DNA of 64,000 nt. It comes from Uloborus plumipes (Eukaryota; Arthropoda; Arachnida; Araneae; Uloboridae). A program made the position numbers and the translations under genes. Location: contig JAXGGA010003404.1 in NCBI GenBank assembly GCA_038373865.1, positions 1 to 64,000 on the forward strand, in the 5' to 3' direction. The notes under the pieces were generated by a model, which saw only the letters and a program-made list of their open reading frames with translations, had not been told where the DNA came from and did not search any database. Shown here piece by piece: positions 45,091 through 58,760 of the stretch (within the stretch, counting starts at the first letter, position 1; every line of letters starts with the position of its first letter).

Positions 45091-47992
45091 AGTCGAAAAA
45101 ACACCTCCGTTTGTTTTTATAGTATAATAAAGCTAATTTTATAGTAGGGTCATTTCACAGTATTTAGCTGTTACGGACTCTACACTTCAGAGATATGTTT
45201 TAGCCTCCTACTAATGATTAGTGCAAATATTGAAACTAAACTTTTTTTAAATTTATAGTCCTATGTGTACTTATCACAAAACATTGAAAAAAACTTAGAT
45301 TTGTTTGGAATTTCTAAAAATATAGGAGTATATATAGCATGTTACGGACTCTACGCACAAAAGACATGGAAATTTTTGCTGAAAATAACTTCAAATTTTC
45401 TGTGAAAGTAACATCTATTCCTACCTAAAGAAGTTTTTTTATGATGTCTCAGTTTATCTATAATGCATTTACGTACCAAAATAATAATTAAAGAATCAAA
45501 AATATTTTTTAAGGAATTATTTACTGAAGAACTATCCATTTAAGAACATGTTACGGACTCTACATATTTGTCACGTTTGAGTTTTGTTTAAATTATTGGT
45601 ACTAGAAGCTAAACAACAGCAACACACTATTATTGTTCAATAGTTTTAGTAATAGAATCAACTATCATGGCTTTTTTACCATCATACACAAAAAAAAAAA
45701 AAAAAAAAATGCTGAGAAGTCAAGATGTAGCGCTCCTGGTAGAACAGACAGCGATATACACATGTCAGTTTCTTCATAGGTTGCTTTTTGCATTGTCTTA
45801 AATTTGTGTTTAGAAAACAAGGTATCAATTCGAATTTCACAAGCTATTTTCTTTTTAAAAAGTTGTGGAACCTTGAATTAGTTGAATAGATCGGTACTTT
45901 ACTCTTTTCAATAAATCAAGATTTCCCGATAACAGCGGAATAGTTAAGAGGGTTATTTTGGTGGGCGGGGAGGAAAGTTGTTTTTTAGCCAAAACTTTCA
46001 AAACTGCATTTTTCAAAGTAACTGAAATCTTCAGTTAATTCAATTAAAAATATTTAAGTATTGTACCAAAATAAAAAATTCAGTATATAAACAATTTTAT
46101 TAAATGACAAATTTAGCTGCAGTAATTTTGAAATTAAGTTTTTTATTATAACATCAGTTTGTTTATTTTCTTATTAATGTTCTATTATGGAGGGGGGGAT
46201 GACTCATCTATCCATTTACGTAATTTAAGGGACCAAACATAGTCTAAAGCTATGGTTTAGAGCCTATATTTCAGAATGTTTACAACAGTCCCCTTATTTA
46301 TGCCCAAAAATTACTAATTACCCTTCCCTTTTTGGGAATGACCCCCCCCCCCCGATAAAAAAATTAAAAAAAAAAAATTGGATCTACCCTTGGATGGAAT
46401 AGAGGTATCATTTCTGTGTAAAGATGAACAAAAGGTTTTTGTTGTGTAAAATAATCAAGATTTACATCAGCAGTTTTCATTTTTCAAATGAACATTTTTT
46501 TTTTTGCTTAACAAATGTAACTCACCCCAAAGGTAAACCGTTAAAGAAACTTGTGAATTTTTTAATTATTCAAGTTTAATTTCTACACTAAATTGCTGAA
46601 ACATAGATTTTGAACTAAATTAAGCAAAAAAAAAAATCATGTTTAAAATTGTTCCTAATTATGCTTTTTTGGGTAAAAACAAAGTAAGCAATGAGAAATG
46701 GGCCTTAAATGTGTAAAATGACTTGTTCCTTCAAACCTGCATCATTTTAAAACCAAAAGGTTGATCCAGAGCCAAAATATAAAAGCTCAGGGAATATTGA
46801 GTCGTTCTACAAAACAGCCGCAGCTATTTTGTCCTGTATGTGACAGCTCATAGAATTCTATAGAAAGGCATAGTTTTAAAATAATGAACAAAAATTTTTG
46901 CTTGAAAAATCAAATATAGGTTTGATTTTTTGAGCAAACAAAATTTTGCTCATTAACCTTTCAAATACTTTTAATTAAATATATGAGCTGTCACATCAAA
47001 ATTCTTCTGAAAGTCAATGTTAAAGTTTCTTTTTTTAAATATAAGTAGTAATGTCTTTCAAAGATATAACTTTTAGTTTTTTTACGCTTTTGTTTGGGAG
47101 CTCAAGTACTTTGGTAAATAAAGAGCTGTGTTGAAACTGTTGCTAAATGTAGAGTCCGTAACATTTTTGTAGAGTCCGTAACAAATTTTGAAAATTCATA
47201 AAAATTAACCAATTGCAAGAATCATGAAATTTCTTTTACAATATTGTGACAGCATAAGTGAAATTAGAAAATATGCAATTTAGTGAAATAAAATGCATAA
47301 ATAAAATTTTAAACTAAACTTTTATTCCAATTATTGTTACGGACTCTACAGTCATCATTTTCACAATCCATAACTTTTTATAGAACGCACTTTTTAATTA
47401 AAATTGTTAGCTATATTAGAGGTGAGCCTTTACTTTATCTGTCTCAAGTACCAGTTTTGGCTTAAAAATCAGTTTAAGCCAGATTTAAAGAAAAATTCAA
47501 TGTAGAGTCCGTAACAGTGAAAATTGCATTTTCAATGTTCTGAGTGCAATTACAAACATGATATAAAATGAACTATGAAAAAAATATGATATTCATATAC
47601 TTTAGAATGTACTTTTTCAATATATATAAAAACTTTAAACTTTTAAAAAGTTTTGTTACGGACACCCCTATGTCACAAATACCGTGAAATGCCCCAGTAA
47701 TAAACTTATTATGGCATATTTTACAGTAATAAATTGCAAAATTGTTAATTTATCAGTTTATTACCGTGCATTTAACAGTTTTAAACTGGAACCTTTGTAG
47801 CCAACATTATAGAGTTGTTTTTACAGTATAATACGGCTAAATTTCACTGCAATAAACTGTAAAATTTCTAACTTTACCGTAAGAAACTCTAAAATTGCTA
47901 GTTTTACATTTTATTACTGTGCATTTTACAGTTTTAAAATGGAACCTGCCAGTAATATACTGTAAAAGCAACAGTTCATTTTTTGCAGTGAG
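45091..47992. mobile_element. CACTG-type MITE, copy 4, split by the 45147 element
   Basis: The left part (about 45091-45146) is a worn family end with TTTGTTTTTATAGTATAATA and AGCTAATTTTATAGTA. The right part (47700-47992) resumes ATAAACTT and ends CAGTTCATTTTTTGCAGTG. Across the gap the order of family phrases is preserved, which defines the insertion point of the element at 45147-47695. Confidence 0.8.
45147..47695. mobile_element. Non-autonomous element with subterminal TGTTACGGACTCTACA repeats
   Basis: The inverted ends GGG(T/G)CATTTCAC(A/G)GTATTT lie at 45147 and 47695, with a perfect 4-bp duplication AGTA outside (45143-45146 and 47696-47699) inside a MITE whose uninterrupted relatives confirm the site. 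The 16-bp motif lies in plus orientation at 45169-45184, 45340-45355 (last base differs), 45549-45564, 47335-47350 and 47654-47669 (diverged). It lies in minus orientation at 47148-47163, 47168-47183 and 47501-47516. The 1.6-kb middle is AT-rich with no ORF over about 60 codons. Total length is 2549 bp. Confidence 0.9.
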
Positions 47993-48132
47993 GTAGTATC
48001 AGAAGCTTCAAAGGCGATTTTGCAGGATTAGTCCAAAAATGGCTTTTTGCATGCCTTTGAGGACAGGAATAAAATATATGACAGATGGTTTTCATGTAAT
48101 ACGGAACAAGTTTATAAATGCTATCAACATTT

Positions 48133-48274
48133 CTGTACCTCAGAACCAGACTAACGTAAGTCCATTTTCGTCATTTTTCAGTAGAGGGGAAAAACGATGT
48201 ATTCGACAATCGTTTTTCCCCTCTACCGAAAAATGACGAAAATGGACTTACGTTAGTCTGGTTCTGAGGTACAG
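48133..48274. mobile_element. Palindromic MITE, CTGTACCTCAGAACCAGACT family, copy 1
   Basis: The two 66-bp arms (48133-48198 and 48209-48274) pair with one mismatch around a 10-bp loop. A 4-bp direct repeat ATTT flanks the unit. A longer relative with the same ends is at 60414-60652. Confidence 0.88.
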
Positions 48275-50089
48275 ATTTAAAGAATCAATTTTCATAATAA
48301 TGGTTTATTTTATTGAAAAGTCCTAGTAGTTAAGATTACATTTAAGAAATGCTTGTCTTTGCTGGCTTATATCGTTTTCAATGCTTGCAAAGTCAATGAT
48401 AGTATCTCTTCTTAAATAATAACGCCAAAATGAGGAACAAAATAAGCGTTATTCTATTTTATTACAATAAATGTTTATTTTGGCTTCACTTAGCTTTTGT
48501 TAAAAAGTTGTATATTAATTTTCATGCATTCCATGATTAGGTACTTAATAAAATAGCTGCAGTAATTTATATTTGTTTAAAAATATGTGTATTTTAGCTA
48601 TTTTATCGTGGTAAATGCTCCTGTAGCTATTTTTTTAAACTGTGTTTGATCAAACTTTACCTTTAAACTACATACCTGCAAAAGATATTTATAGCGGATT
48701 TAAATGAATCAGCTACTTTGTAGAAAACGCCACCTAGGGAGTACTAAGCGAACTTTCTGCAACAGTAAATCTCACGTCCCCCTCTTAAATCTCTTTTTTA
48801 ATTCCGCCTTAACTTTTAGTCTGCCTGTTTAACTGCAAACGAACAATGTCATAAAATATTCAAGAGGTATTTATAGCTGTTGCCAAAGTCAAGCCATAGC
48901 TTGTCAGGCTCTCATAAAAAATTTAGAAGGAAGCTGCTGATGATTTAAGAGTTACGAGACAAGAACTGCAACGGTAGAACTTTTCGTCTTTCTCTCTTAA
49001 ATATGCAAGAAAAAGAAAGTATCATTATGCATTATTTAATGCTTCTTGCCTATTTTACTGCATTTTTTAACGAAACGCATTGCATGGAAGAACGGAATTA
49101 TACCTAAGTATACCAAGAACGAAACCATGAGAAGTCATCTTTTAGTAAGTTTAATGCTAAGGCAAGGGCTTGGTCATAAAAATAAATAGAACATAAAACA
49201 GAAACGCGTATTCTGTTTAGAAAAGCAACATAGAGCTCATTAAACCAAAAAGAAGGCATGTACTTAAAAGAAAAAAAAAGCACATTTGATATTTCCCCTT
49301 GTTCAGAATTTTTACAAAAATTTTATCATTTTATAATAAAAAGAAACATTTTTGAAGAAAAAAAAATGAATATTATAATAAAGGTATCAAATTTTAAAAA
49401 TTACTTGCATAATTTTTTTCGTTGATCTTTGGAACTATTTATTTTTTGACAACAATCAGCTATTTGTCTAGAAACTAACTGAAAATATTACTAGAGAGGT
49501 GGACCTGCAAACTGAGAAAATATTTTACCATTTCACTTTGACCCTCTATTTCCCTTTGCCCCACATTCCCCTACATTTTACTGGACTGCGTCATCGGTTC
49601 TCTATTTTGTGAAAGTAAAATCTCCGTGTTGCCAATGGCTTGCTCTAAGTCATGTTTTATTCAAGAATTAAAGGTTAGTTTCACGGAAAAGAATGAATTT
49701 GATGATTGCTTTGTAAAGTTTTTTATCCAAGCATGCATTACTTATTCTTTCACCGAAAGGACCGTGATTTCTCAATTGCGCTGTCATCAACAAGATACTA
49801 GTACGACAGAAGCATTTGATTACTGTCGCAATGGGTATCATCAAGCCCGTCATTTTGCATTTTTTGAAGTTTTTCTAGTTTGAAGGATGGGGAGGGGGGG
49901 GGGCAAAGGGTGTGTACATAATGTAAAATTTACCAAAAAATGGTAAAAACCACGTCCACTTATATAGAAATACATTGATTTCCCAAAGTCAAGGGGGCAA
50001 TTGACCCCCCTGACCCCTCTAAATGACGGGCCTGAGTATCATTCCCCTTTTTGGCTGATAGAACTAAAATATTCAACAACTGTTTATCA
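48275..50089. other. AT-rich stretch, nothing recognised
   Basis: About 1.8 kb. The longest frames (85 codons plus at 49626, 61 codons minus at 49668) show no domain or repeat relationship and overlap one another, so neither is called. Confidence 0.45.
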
Positions 50090-50496
50090 CACTGCAAAAA
50101 CTGAGCTCTTGTTTTTACAGTAAAATACTGGCAGACGAAGTTTCAATTTAAAACTGTAAAATGCACAGTAATAAACTGTAAAACTTGCAATTTCAGTTTC
50201 TTCCTATAACGTCAACAATTTTACAGTTTACTGCCGTAAATTTTTGTTGTGTTATACTGTAAAAACAGCAATATAACAATGGCAGGAGAGGTTCCAGTTC
50301 AAAACTGTAAAATGAGCGGTAAGAAACTGTTAAATTAGCAATTTTAGTTTATTACTGTAAAATGAGCAATTTTACAGTTTAGTACTGCAAAAGTAGCAAT
50401 TTTACAGTTTGTTACTATAAAATTAGTAATTTTTACAGTTTATTACAGTAACATTAGCTGTATAATACTGTAAAAACAACATTCATTTTTGCAGTG
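50090..50496. mobile_element. CACTG-type MITE, copy 5
   Basis: 407 bp, starting CACTGCAAAAACTGAGCTCT and ending AACATTCATTTTTGCAGTG, with CA on both sides. The interior holds six or more AACTGTAAAAT-like units. Confidence 0.88.
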
Positions 50497-53266
50497 CACT
50501 GCGAAAAACCAACTTATGAAAATGCGCAGTATTTGAAGTATAATTTTTAAATTGTGCAGCAGAATGGTTATTTTATTTTGCGAAATTTATATATTTCTCA
50601 ATTCAAAATTTCCAAAAAAGGTTTAAACGTTCCTATGAAAGAAATGTAGTACAACGTGGAATTTGACTCAGTCAGAAAAAGTTTATTTAAAGTAATTATT
50701 TAAGTTGCTTTCGTTAATTCTCGCTTTTTAATTACATAACGTTAGCTTAAGTGTTTTGTGATGTTTACCAAAGCCTGTTGTAATGAAATCTAACTAATGA
50801 ACTGCATTAAAATTAAAATTTCATCGTTGTAACAGATGTTGCTTTCCAGAGCTAAGACATTTTGAGACGTCATTAAATTAAAAAATATTCGTGTTTGCTT
50901 AGAATGGGTTTTCAACTTAAAATCTGCTACTGTTTTTCTTAAAATATATTAAATTGAGACTAGGAAACTGTGCATATTATTATTATAAGCTACAGATTTT
51001 ATGAAAACTCCATTAGAGCAACATTTAATCATCAAAAAATTAAGCATTTTTTTTACTTATATATTCTTCTTTGAAAAGTCTAACTCTATTGCAGAACTTT
51101 TAAAATAATATAACATTTGAACTTATTTCCGTGTTAAAGTGCCTATGATTAAAAATGAGTTTAACTTATTTCTATTCCAAGTTTAAATTTAAATAATTGT
51201 TATTGTAACTTCTTTGAATTTTAAAGCGCATTCCCTTTTGACTGAAAAAAGGTAAAATTTTTAAATTTACAATAAATTTTGAATTTTGTGAAGATAATGA
51301 AACTAACAGAGTAAAAAAAAATACATTACAGCTTAATAAGTTTTTTAAAAATACACATTTAAAAAGTTTTTAATTTAGTCACAAAATTAAGGAGCTCTTA
51401 AATTTGGCGTAATTAAAAATTATAGTTGGGGGAACCTAACCTTGTGTTGTTGTGATTATTATTTGCGTAGCTTTCACAATTGTGAAAATTGGGTTTACCG
51501 CAACTGTAGACCGAAAATAATTTAGTATTTTGAAAAAAGCATGCAGAAATGTTTCACTTGCCATTCATATCAAAAATTGAAATTATTGAAAAATGTTTTA
51601 TACAACGTAAAGAAAAAAAGTGATGATGGATTTTTAAAATGTTCAAAATTTCTCATTTAAAATAAATCGACTGCATCGATCTATAAATTTTATGTTTGCT
51701 CAAAACCATAGTTTTTGCCTGCAAAATTAAACGGAGCTGCGGAATATAACAACACGTGTTTCGGAAATTAATCCAAAAGAACTGAAATATTTCCATGAAA
51801 CATAAACGTGAAATTTCTTTGGTAATTTAACTCCAAAATAAATACTTCTAGTCTACCTTCCTAAGTAAATGGCAAATAATGAGATGAATTACAAAATTTG
51901 GGGAATTTTAGGAATGCGAAACACCCTGCAATAATATTTTAATTGCAAATTATTAAGAAAGGAAACAATTTGGAGAACAAAGTTATGTTCTCTTGAGAAT
52001 TGCACAAACAAAAGAGTTATGCGCTGTCATGTCAAGCATAATGATTGTGATGAAAATATTTCATTGCACACAATCGCTATTTTTCCATTGCATGAGCTAA
52101 CCAAGCATTTGCTTCAAACACAGAAAATTACACAATTGTTTATCTTTACCATTTTAAAACCTACCGAATGAAAGGAAACCTCACGTGAGATTAGAATTAT
52201 ATTGCAGAAGAATAAACCTAAGTTACGTGAAATCATCATATGTTATTAACCATACTAAACATTTTTTAAGTTAGATAAAGTGAACACATATTTTACATCT
52301 TAGTAGAAAAATATTTAAAAGTGAATAGAAGGAACTCTCTCACTTCCACGCCGCCTCATTTTTGCTAAATTTTCAATAATACGACAATTTTCAACGCGTC
52401 CGGCTGATTCCATTGGTGAGAAATAAAGGAGCTGGGGGATTGATTTACTTTTTAATGCGCTTTTTTTTTAGTTTCACATGTGGGTTTGTATGTATGTATG
52501 TAACTCTGAATAACAGATAAAATTCACGTTCTTTACAAATATAAAAATAATATATTTAATACTATTATTAATACTAAAAGGGCTAAACTGTATTATTACA
52601 TGTCGATGCGTTATAAGTGTTTCAGTTGTTTATATGTAACTCTGAAAAAAAGATAAAATCCAGTTCTTTGCAAATTTAAAAGTAATATATTTAATACTAT
52701 TATTAATACTTAAAGCTAAATTTTATTACATGTTGATGTATCAGCAGTGCATATCAAAGCGTATTTTTTAGCTTTTTCTTAAACGAAGATTAAAGATTAC
52801 TTAAACTAATTAACCGAGTTCAATCATGGCTTTAAATTGCTTTCCCAAGTGTCACTTGTCTCGAATGGTTCATTTTTGTCTGTTCTGAAAAAAGACGTTT
52901 TTAGTTTTCCTACTCCAATCGCTTGTTTAATTCACGTTTTAATATGATTTCGTAAACGTAGTTCATACACTTTCAACAATCCCCAACTTCAAATTACGCA
53001 GAAATTCAGATTCGAGAATGCAATGTTTTGCAACAATAATCCCAAGATTTTTACCGAGAAGCTACGGTTCTTGGGATTCGACGGTGCAACTTCGAGATTT
53101 TTCTTATTATAGCGTGTCATTTTAATTTATAGTTAACATCAGAAAAGAGTAGGCATACTAAACGCTTTTCTTTAAAATCTTCGGCGATAAAGTTCAGAAA
53201 CTAATTGAAAAAAAAAAAGGCTATTCAATAACATACACTTTAAAATGGCCCAAAGAATACCATCTG
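50497..53266. other. AT-rich stretch with one short duplication
   Basis: About 2.8 kb without coding signal. The only structure found is the tandem pair at 52496-52745. Confidence 0.4.
52496..52745. repeat. Tandem duplication, two units of about 136 bp
   Basis: The units start TGTAACTCTGAA (about 52498 and 52634) and share ATATTTAATACTATTATTAA and TATTACATGT(C/T)GATG. They are moderately diverged. Confidence 0.75.
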
Positions 53267-53700
53267 CACACTAAAAATGAATGTTGTTTTTACAGAATAA
53301 TACAGCAAATTTTATAGTAATAAAATGTACAAATTGCTCATTTTACAGTAATGAACTGTAAAATTGCTAATTTCACAGTAGTACACTGTAAAATTTCTAA
53401 TTTTACAGTAGTAGACTGTAAAATTGCTAGTTTACAGTAATGAACTGTAAAATTGCTACTTTTACAGTTTATTACCGTGCATTTTACAGTTTTAAAGTAG
53501 AACCTTTTCTGTCAGTATTATACTGTTGTTTTTATAGTATACTAAATTTTACGCCAATGAACTGTAAAATTGCTAACTTTACAGTAATAAACTGTAAAAT
53601 TGCTAGTTTTACAGTTTATTACTGTGCTTTTTATAGTTTGAAATTTGAATCTCGGCTTCCAGTATTATGCTGTATCAACAACAGTTCTTTTTTTTGCAGT
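53267..53700. mobile_element. CACTG-type MITE, copy 6
   Basis: It begins CACACTAAAAATGAATGTTG and ends CAGTTCTTTTTTTTGCAGT. Five near-identical 'AGTA(A/G)T-ACTGTAAAATTGCTA' units (53340-53460) show internal expansion compared with the shorter copies. Confidence 0.82.
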
Positions 53701-54298
53701 AAAACGTCATTAGGAATTATCTTTCACCCAAAATAATCGTTGCTTTGATTTATGCGCCTCAGTTGAAAATAATTAAAATAAATACGAAGCGCATCTCTGC
53801 AACTTCCAAATTAATATCAATGAATCGAAATATTTTACGCATTAAAATTGAAGCCTTTCAGAAATTGCCAACAGTAATTAATATCGCCTGCTTCCTCCCC
53901 CTGGAGAATTGGCGCGAAATAATGAAATAAGACGCATCATCAGAAGAATCCGTGACGTTTGGGAAAGCGCTGAACGATAACATGGAAGATCTTTATCAAA
54001 TGAATATTCTCAAGGGAGTTTTAGATTTCATGGAAGACTAATTACGAATTATAAGACTGAGAATGCCAAGACGGGGGATTCTAAAGTGTGTTGGAACAGA
54101 GAGTTGCAACAAGTAATGCCTCATATCAGCGTTTGAATGAGACAATGTAATGTGATATTATTTGGTGCAATATATTTCAGACAGAATGTTTTATCTAATG
54201 AATTTAAAGCTGCTTAGAGCAAGATTTGCTACAATATAAATTTGAATTATGAAGAATAATTCAGGCCTTCATATGTAGTAGCTGTTTTCTTGTTTCTA
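53701..54298. other. Spacer between two MITEs, nothing recognised
   Basis: About 0.6 kb. A 61-codon plus-strand frame (53745-53930) has no recognisable feature. Confidence 0.4.
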
Positions 54299-54680
54299 CA
54301 GTGTAAAAAATGAATGTTGTTTTTACAGTATAATGCAGCTAGCTTTATAGTAATAATCTGCAAAAATTGCTAATTTAACAGTACTAAACTGTAATATTGC
54401 TAATTTTACGGTAATAAACTGTGAAATGGCTAATTTTACGGTAATAAACTGTGAAATGGCTAATTTTACAGTTTGTTACAGTAAGTTTTACAGTTTTAAA
54501 CTGGAACCTCTGCAACCAGTATTATACTGTTGTTTTTGCAGTATAATACAGCTAAATTTTACTGCAATAAACTGTAAAATTGCTAGTTTTACAGTTTATT
54601 ACTGTGCATTTTATAGTTTTAAATTGGAACCTCGACTGCTAGTATTATACTGTAAAAAAAGCAGTTCATTTTTTGCAGTG
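54299..54680. mobile_element. CACTG-type MITE, copy 7
   Basis: About 382 bp, starting CAGTGTAAAAAATGAATGTT and ending CAGTTCATTTTTTGCAGTG. It contains a duplicated CGGTAATAAACTGTGAAATG unit at about 54409-54455. Confidence 0.85.
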
Positions 54681-54739
54681 GGAGTATATTTCTTCTTTTA
54701 AATAACGAAATAATACTTAATGTACATCATTTGTTCTAT

Positions 54740-55113
54740 TCCTAGTAGCATAATCTCATCTGCCGATGATCGGCCATTTATCGAAACCCGATGAAATTCT
54801 CATCGGCCGACCATCGGGCCTAACAGAATCCGAGCACCAAAATCAGATGAGTTTTGCTCGAAATACGATGAGATTTGAAGCAATTTACGAGCAGTGCAGC
54901 CCCGTGCCGATGAATTTAGGATCAATTTTGGATGCTCGGCTCATTTTCATCGGGAAAGTTGATCGGAAGGAGATCACTTTCCGATGAAAATTAGCTCATC
55001 GAAAACCATGCTCTCACACTGATCGGAACGATGTCATCGTGCGTTACGGGATCAGTTTATGAGGAGTTCGATGATCGGCCGAGCAAAATCCGATGAGTTG
55101 GTGCTACTTGGGA
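54740..55113. mobile_element. MITE rich in CGATGA/TCATCG words
   Basis: The ends TCCTAGTAGCATAATCTCATC and the complement TCCCAAGTAGCACCAACTCATC are imperfect inverted repeats of about 22 bp, with GATGATCGGCC just inside both. The 374-bp interior is unusually balanced in GC and full of CATCGG, CGATGA and GATCGG words in both orientations. No clear target duplication was seen. Confidence 0.65.
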
Positions 55114-55677
55114 ACGAGCTACTAGAATTTTGGCAGTATTTTGAAGAAGGCATCTTTAAAACTTTAAAGAGGAACCGACGATAACTGAACGAGAAAAAAT
55201 GACGTGTATTTGAATGAGGTGCAGCAACAAGTAATTCTTTAAAACAACAATTGAGGGAGAAGAACACAATTGCATTTTAATCAAAAGATGTAAGTTTATG
55301 CTCTTTTGTGTTTCATGTGTTGCAATATTGCTAAATTTCACGTTTATCTTACCAGTTTTCATAAATAAACTTGTTCTTTTCAGCTATACATAATTACTTT
55401 TTTGGTTCGTTTTCCCTGCTTAACATAAGCGTCTGTTGATTTGGTGAGAAATTAGCAAGATACCGGCAAGTTGAAATCCCTTTAGGGGACTAATTTTCGT
55501 GCCGAGTTTTGTGAGAGATTTCCAAATGTCACCAAGCTTGGCGATTTTATATTTCGTTAGTATTTGGTGATAATACCAATTTTGGGGTTGCATAAACACA
55601 TGATGAGCGTGTTCAATGTTACTCTAACACACATATGCTGGCCTCCCTGAAAACTAACAGATGCTTCCATTTCCGCC

Positions 55678-56000
55678 TGTAAACAACGCCTCCTAAATAC
55701 TAAATGCCTTCTACATTTGCCTCAATACGGGAGCCATTTGTTCCTCATTGAGCGCCAACTTGCGGCAATCCGATGATTCCGTTGTTATAGTGATAAATCC
55801 TAACAATATTGATAAATCCTAAAATTTTTTGACTGGTTAATTTTAAAATTCAAATTTAGAAATCAACCAATCGTTAATTTCTCTGTCTCGAAGAATTCAG
55901 ATAGATGGCAGGGCATCGTGAACCAATGGAGAAATTTTGCTCTGTGCTAGAAAATCAGAAAGCAGCAGGCCTTTAGTATTTAGGAGGCGTTGCTGTAAAC
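55678..56000. repeat. Short inverted-repeat pair, possible MITE
   Basis: TGTAAACAACGCCTCCTAAA (55678) continuing to TACTAAATGCC is matched by the complement at about 55967-55999 (GGCCTTTAGTATTTAGGAGG). About 32 bp pair with a few mismatches, around a roughly 260-bp centre of unknown origin. Confidence 0.5.
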
Positions 56001-56391
56001 CTGTTGCAAAACAGGAAAAATGAAATATTTGTGCATACAGCCCTTTATCCTCTACGGCAGTTTTGTGATGATAAACATCATAATAAATATGAAGTTTATG
56101 GTGATGACATAATCGTAATAAATTATATTACTGTTACTATATTATTGCTATATTGCTAATAACTATATTGTTGCAGTCATGGGGTCCACTGAGTCTTTAA
56201 CTTTAAGCATAACGTATATATTCCCGCTGCCTCGCTGCAATATACTTTTTTTCGAACTCATAATACTAAATTTCTGTATTTAGCTTGACTGCTCTTTTTT
56301 AAATGCATCTACTACTATACAAGCCTCGTTTTAGAACTTAATGATGTTCTGTGTTGAGCATTTCAAAATGCCTTATTTTTTACTAGCTATC

Positions 56392-57996
56392 GCCCGCAGT
56401 TCATGCACATGCGCATACCCTAACAGTAGATTTAAAAAGTTTATGTATGTCAAATTTTGCTAGACTTATATCTCGCCAAATTATGTGCCTTATCACTCGA
56501 TAAAAGTATTCAGATAAACTCACGATAATTTTATATCTGTAACTGAAACATTTTTATGTGTGTATAAACAAGAAATGCTTTTTTTTTTTTTTTTTTTTTT
56601 GGTGTAGTTTCATTTAATAATAAAATTCAGCGTCTATGCTATTTTCTGTCATTTTTGTTTTCATATCATTTTCCATCATTCAGCTTTGCATACACACACT
56701 AACAACATGATCTATTGTTTTAGAAGGACAATAAAACTTGTAAAAAATGGTTGGTGGTGAAATTATTACATCTCTTTGAAATAAAGCATCATTATTCTAT
56801 ACATTAACAATAGAGGTAGATGCTCTAAACTTGCAATTAGTACTTGTGACATATTCTCCCATCCTGATCCACGGATCCTTACATTTACAAGATGAAACGA
56901 CCCTAAAGATTAGTAGGGGATTATGGTCCTCGGTGTCACCTTGACAAAGGAGTATAATTAAGATGTCACGTGATTTACAGTGGCAGGATATCTAAGCTCC
57001 TCCTCAGCAACATAAACTGAAGTGAAGAGAATAGATCATTTTTCAATTAATATTACTCAGCCATCGACGGTATTAAGGGATAATACTATGAGCCTGCAAT
57101 TTTGCATTCTCGTACAAAACAAATATGAAGTATAAAAAATAACTTTTAAATCTAAAGGCTATTTCTATCAGCTTGATTTGCACTAAAAAGTGTGAAATAA
57201 AATAAGTATTTAATTTCTTGATTACAATACTCAAACGTTTCAGTTGTTCTTACTATATTTATATTTAGGTTAATGCTAAAGCAGCTAACAAAATTAAAAT
57301 TAAAACTAAGAGAAAAACATAGGCGGTAAAATAAAAACTATTGATACTAAGCAGTATATCGCCTATTTCTTCTGTCAAAGTTTCACTTTTTTAACAAAAT
57401 TTTTACGATTGCTATTACTTCTCATTGCTTTGGGCAACAATTACAAAGCGGAAGTAATAACTTACTATTATTTTGCATTATTTTTGGAAGCACGTTAAAA
57501 GCGGAGGTAAAATGTAAACATTATGACAGAGAAAGCAACCTTAGAAATAGTTATTAAAATAGATGATTAATTGGTACAAAAGAATCTCATTACTCGGGAC
57601 CAATAGGAGGTTCACATCATCGGAATTAATGACAGTATAAATTAAACCAAATAAAGTAAAAATTCAGTCTAGGTATTTGAACAGCCTAGGTATATGTGCC
57701 TCGGGGGCTTTGTCCCCTTTGGTGACAAAAGTGGTAAATTCTTTCAAGTTTGACGAAAAGAATGGCTACATTTTGCCCATTTTGGGACGAATTAAAGAAT
57801 TTAATGGCCTCTTTATCAATCTATATCTCGGTCTGGTTAAGGTTAAGAGGCGTGACACAGAGCGGAATGGCTTCCTCCGGATATCCTGTAGCAATCGGTA
57901 CTAGTATCGGCTTCAGAGACGTTAACATTTCGCAATGTATTGGGTTACAGACACACAGACACACAAAGAGACGCTCACGTATTTTAATAATATAGA
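56392..57996 (-). mobile_element. Non-autonomous Helitron, minus strand
   Basis: On the minus strand the 5' end is TCTATATTATTAAAATACGT (from 57996), followed by a GTGTGTCTGTGTGTCTG run, a common start of arthropod Helitrons. The 3' end is GCGGGCGATAGCTAGT (ending 56392). The bases outside fit insertion between A and T. The 1.6-kb body lacks any Rep/helicase frame. A zone of better base balance (57660-57960) lies near the 5' end. Confidence 0.68.
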
Positions 57997-58760
57997 TTGA
58001 ATCATTTTGTTTGAAAATGTTTCTGTGGCATGCGAGTGTGTACAAAAAACCTGCAATTTTCTTTCAAATTTCTTTATCTTGAATCAAAGAATAGGAATAA
58101 CACAAAACTGAACAAATGGGATCACTAATGTTACAAAATCCGATACTGTATACGATAATATTGTTTAGAACCTAACTTCTACGTTATGTAATAATCCTCA
58201 AACTAGTGGGTATAATTATTCTTTCATTTAAACTTCCATGTTTAGAGTGTTGCAATAGTCAGAAAATAAAATTTGATTCAGGTAGAGAACACAGAAACAT
58301 CCTTTCTCGTTTTACAACCTATTCCATTTACAAAATAACTCTTTATGAAATATGTTTCGCAATTTACGAATCAGATTTAAAATCCTACATTGTAGTAATG
58401 GTGTAATAAAAATAAGTGACCGAATCTGATGCATCGATTTCATTGATGCGAAATGTTTTGAGACATCTAGAAACATGATGTTTCAGATTTATAAAACTTG
58501 ATTTAACGGTGCAAAACAGGGAATTTTTGAGAGATATGTTTTGGAGTTTCTACGGGAAATAGGGTTGTGGAAATAAATGATTTATTTCAAGCTTCTGCTT
58601 TGCATCACCACACGGTGACCTGAAATAGACTGACAGTTTAAATAAATATGTCACACAAAAGTGGTATAAGTAAATAAACTACTCTTTTAGAAAATTCACG
58701 TAACAGAAAATAAAAGTTTTCTTCTAGAGTTTCTGATTTTAGTTCAAAATGTTTCTGATG

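Noticed and set aside
45169..47669. Spaced identical 16-mers that could mimic a CRISPR array
   Set aside because: Orientation is mixed, spacing irregular, and the copies cluster at the two ends of a transposon with a target duplication in an animal genome.
49626..49883. 85-codon plus-strand ORF with an overlapping 61-codon minus-strand ORF
   Set aside because: No domain, no repeat relationship and no codon pattern to prefer either strand; chance length for this composition.
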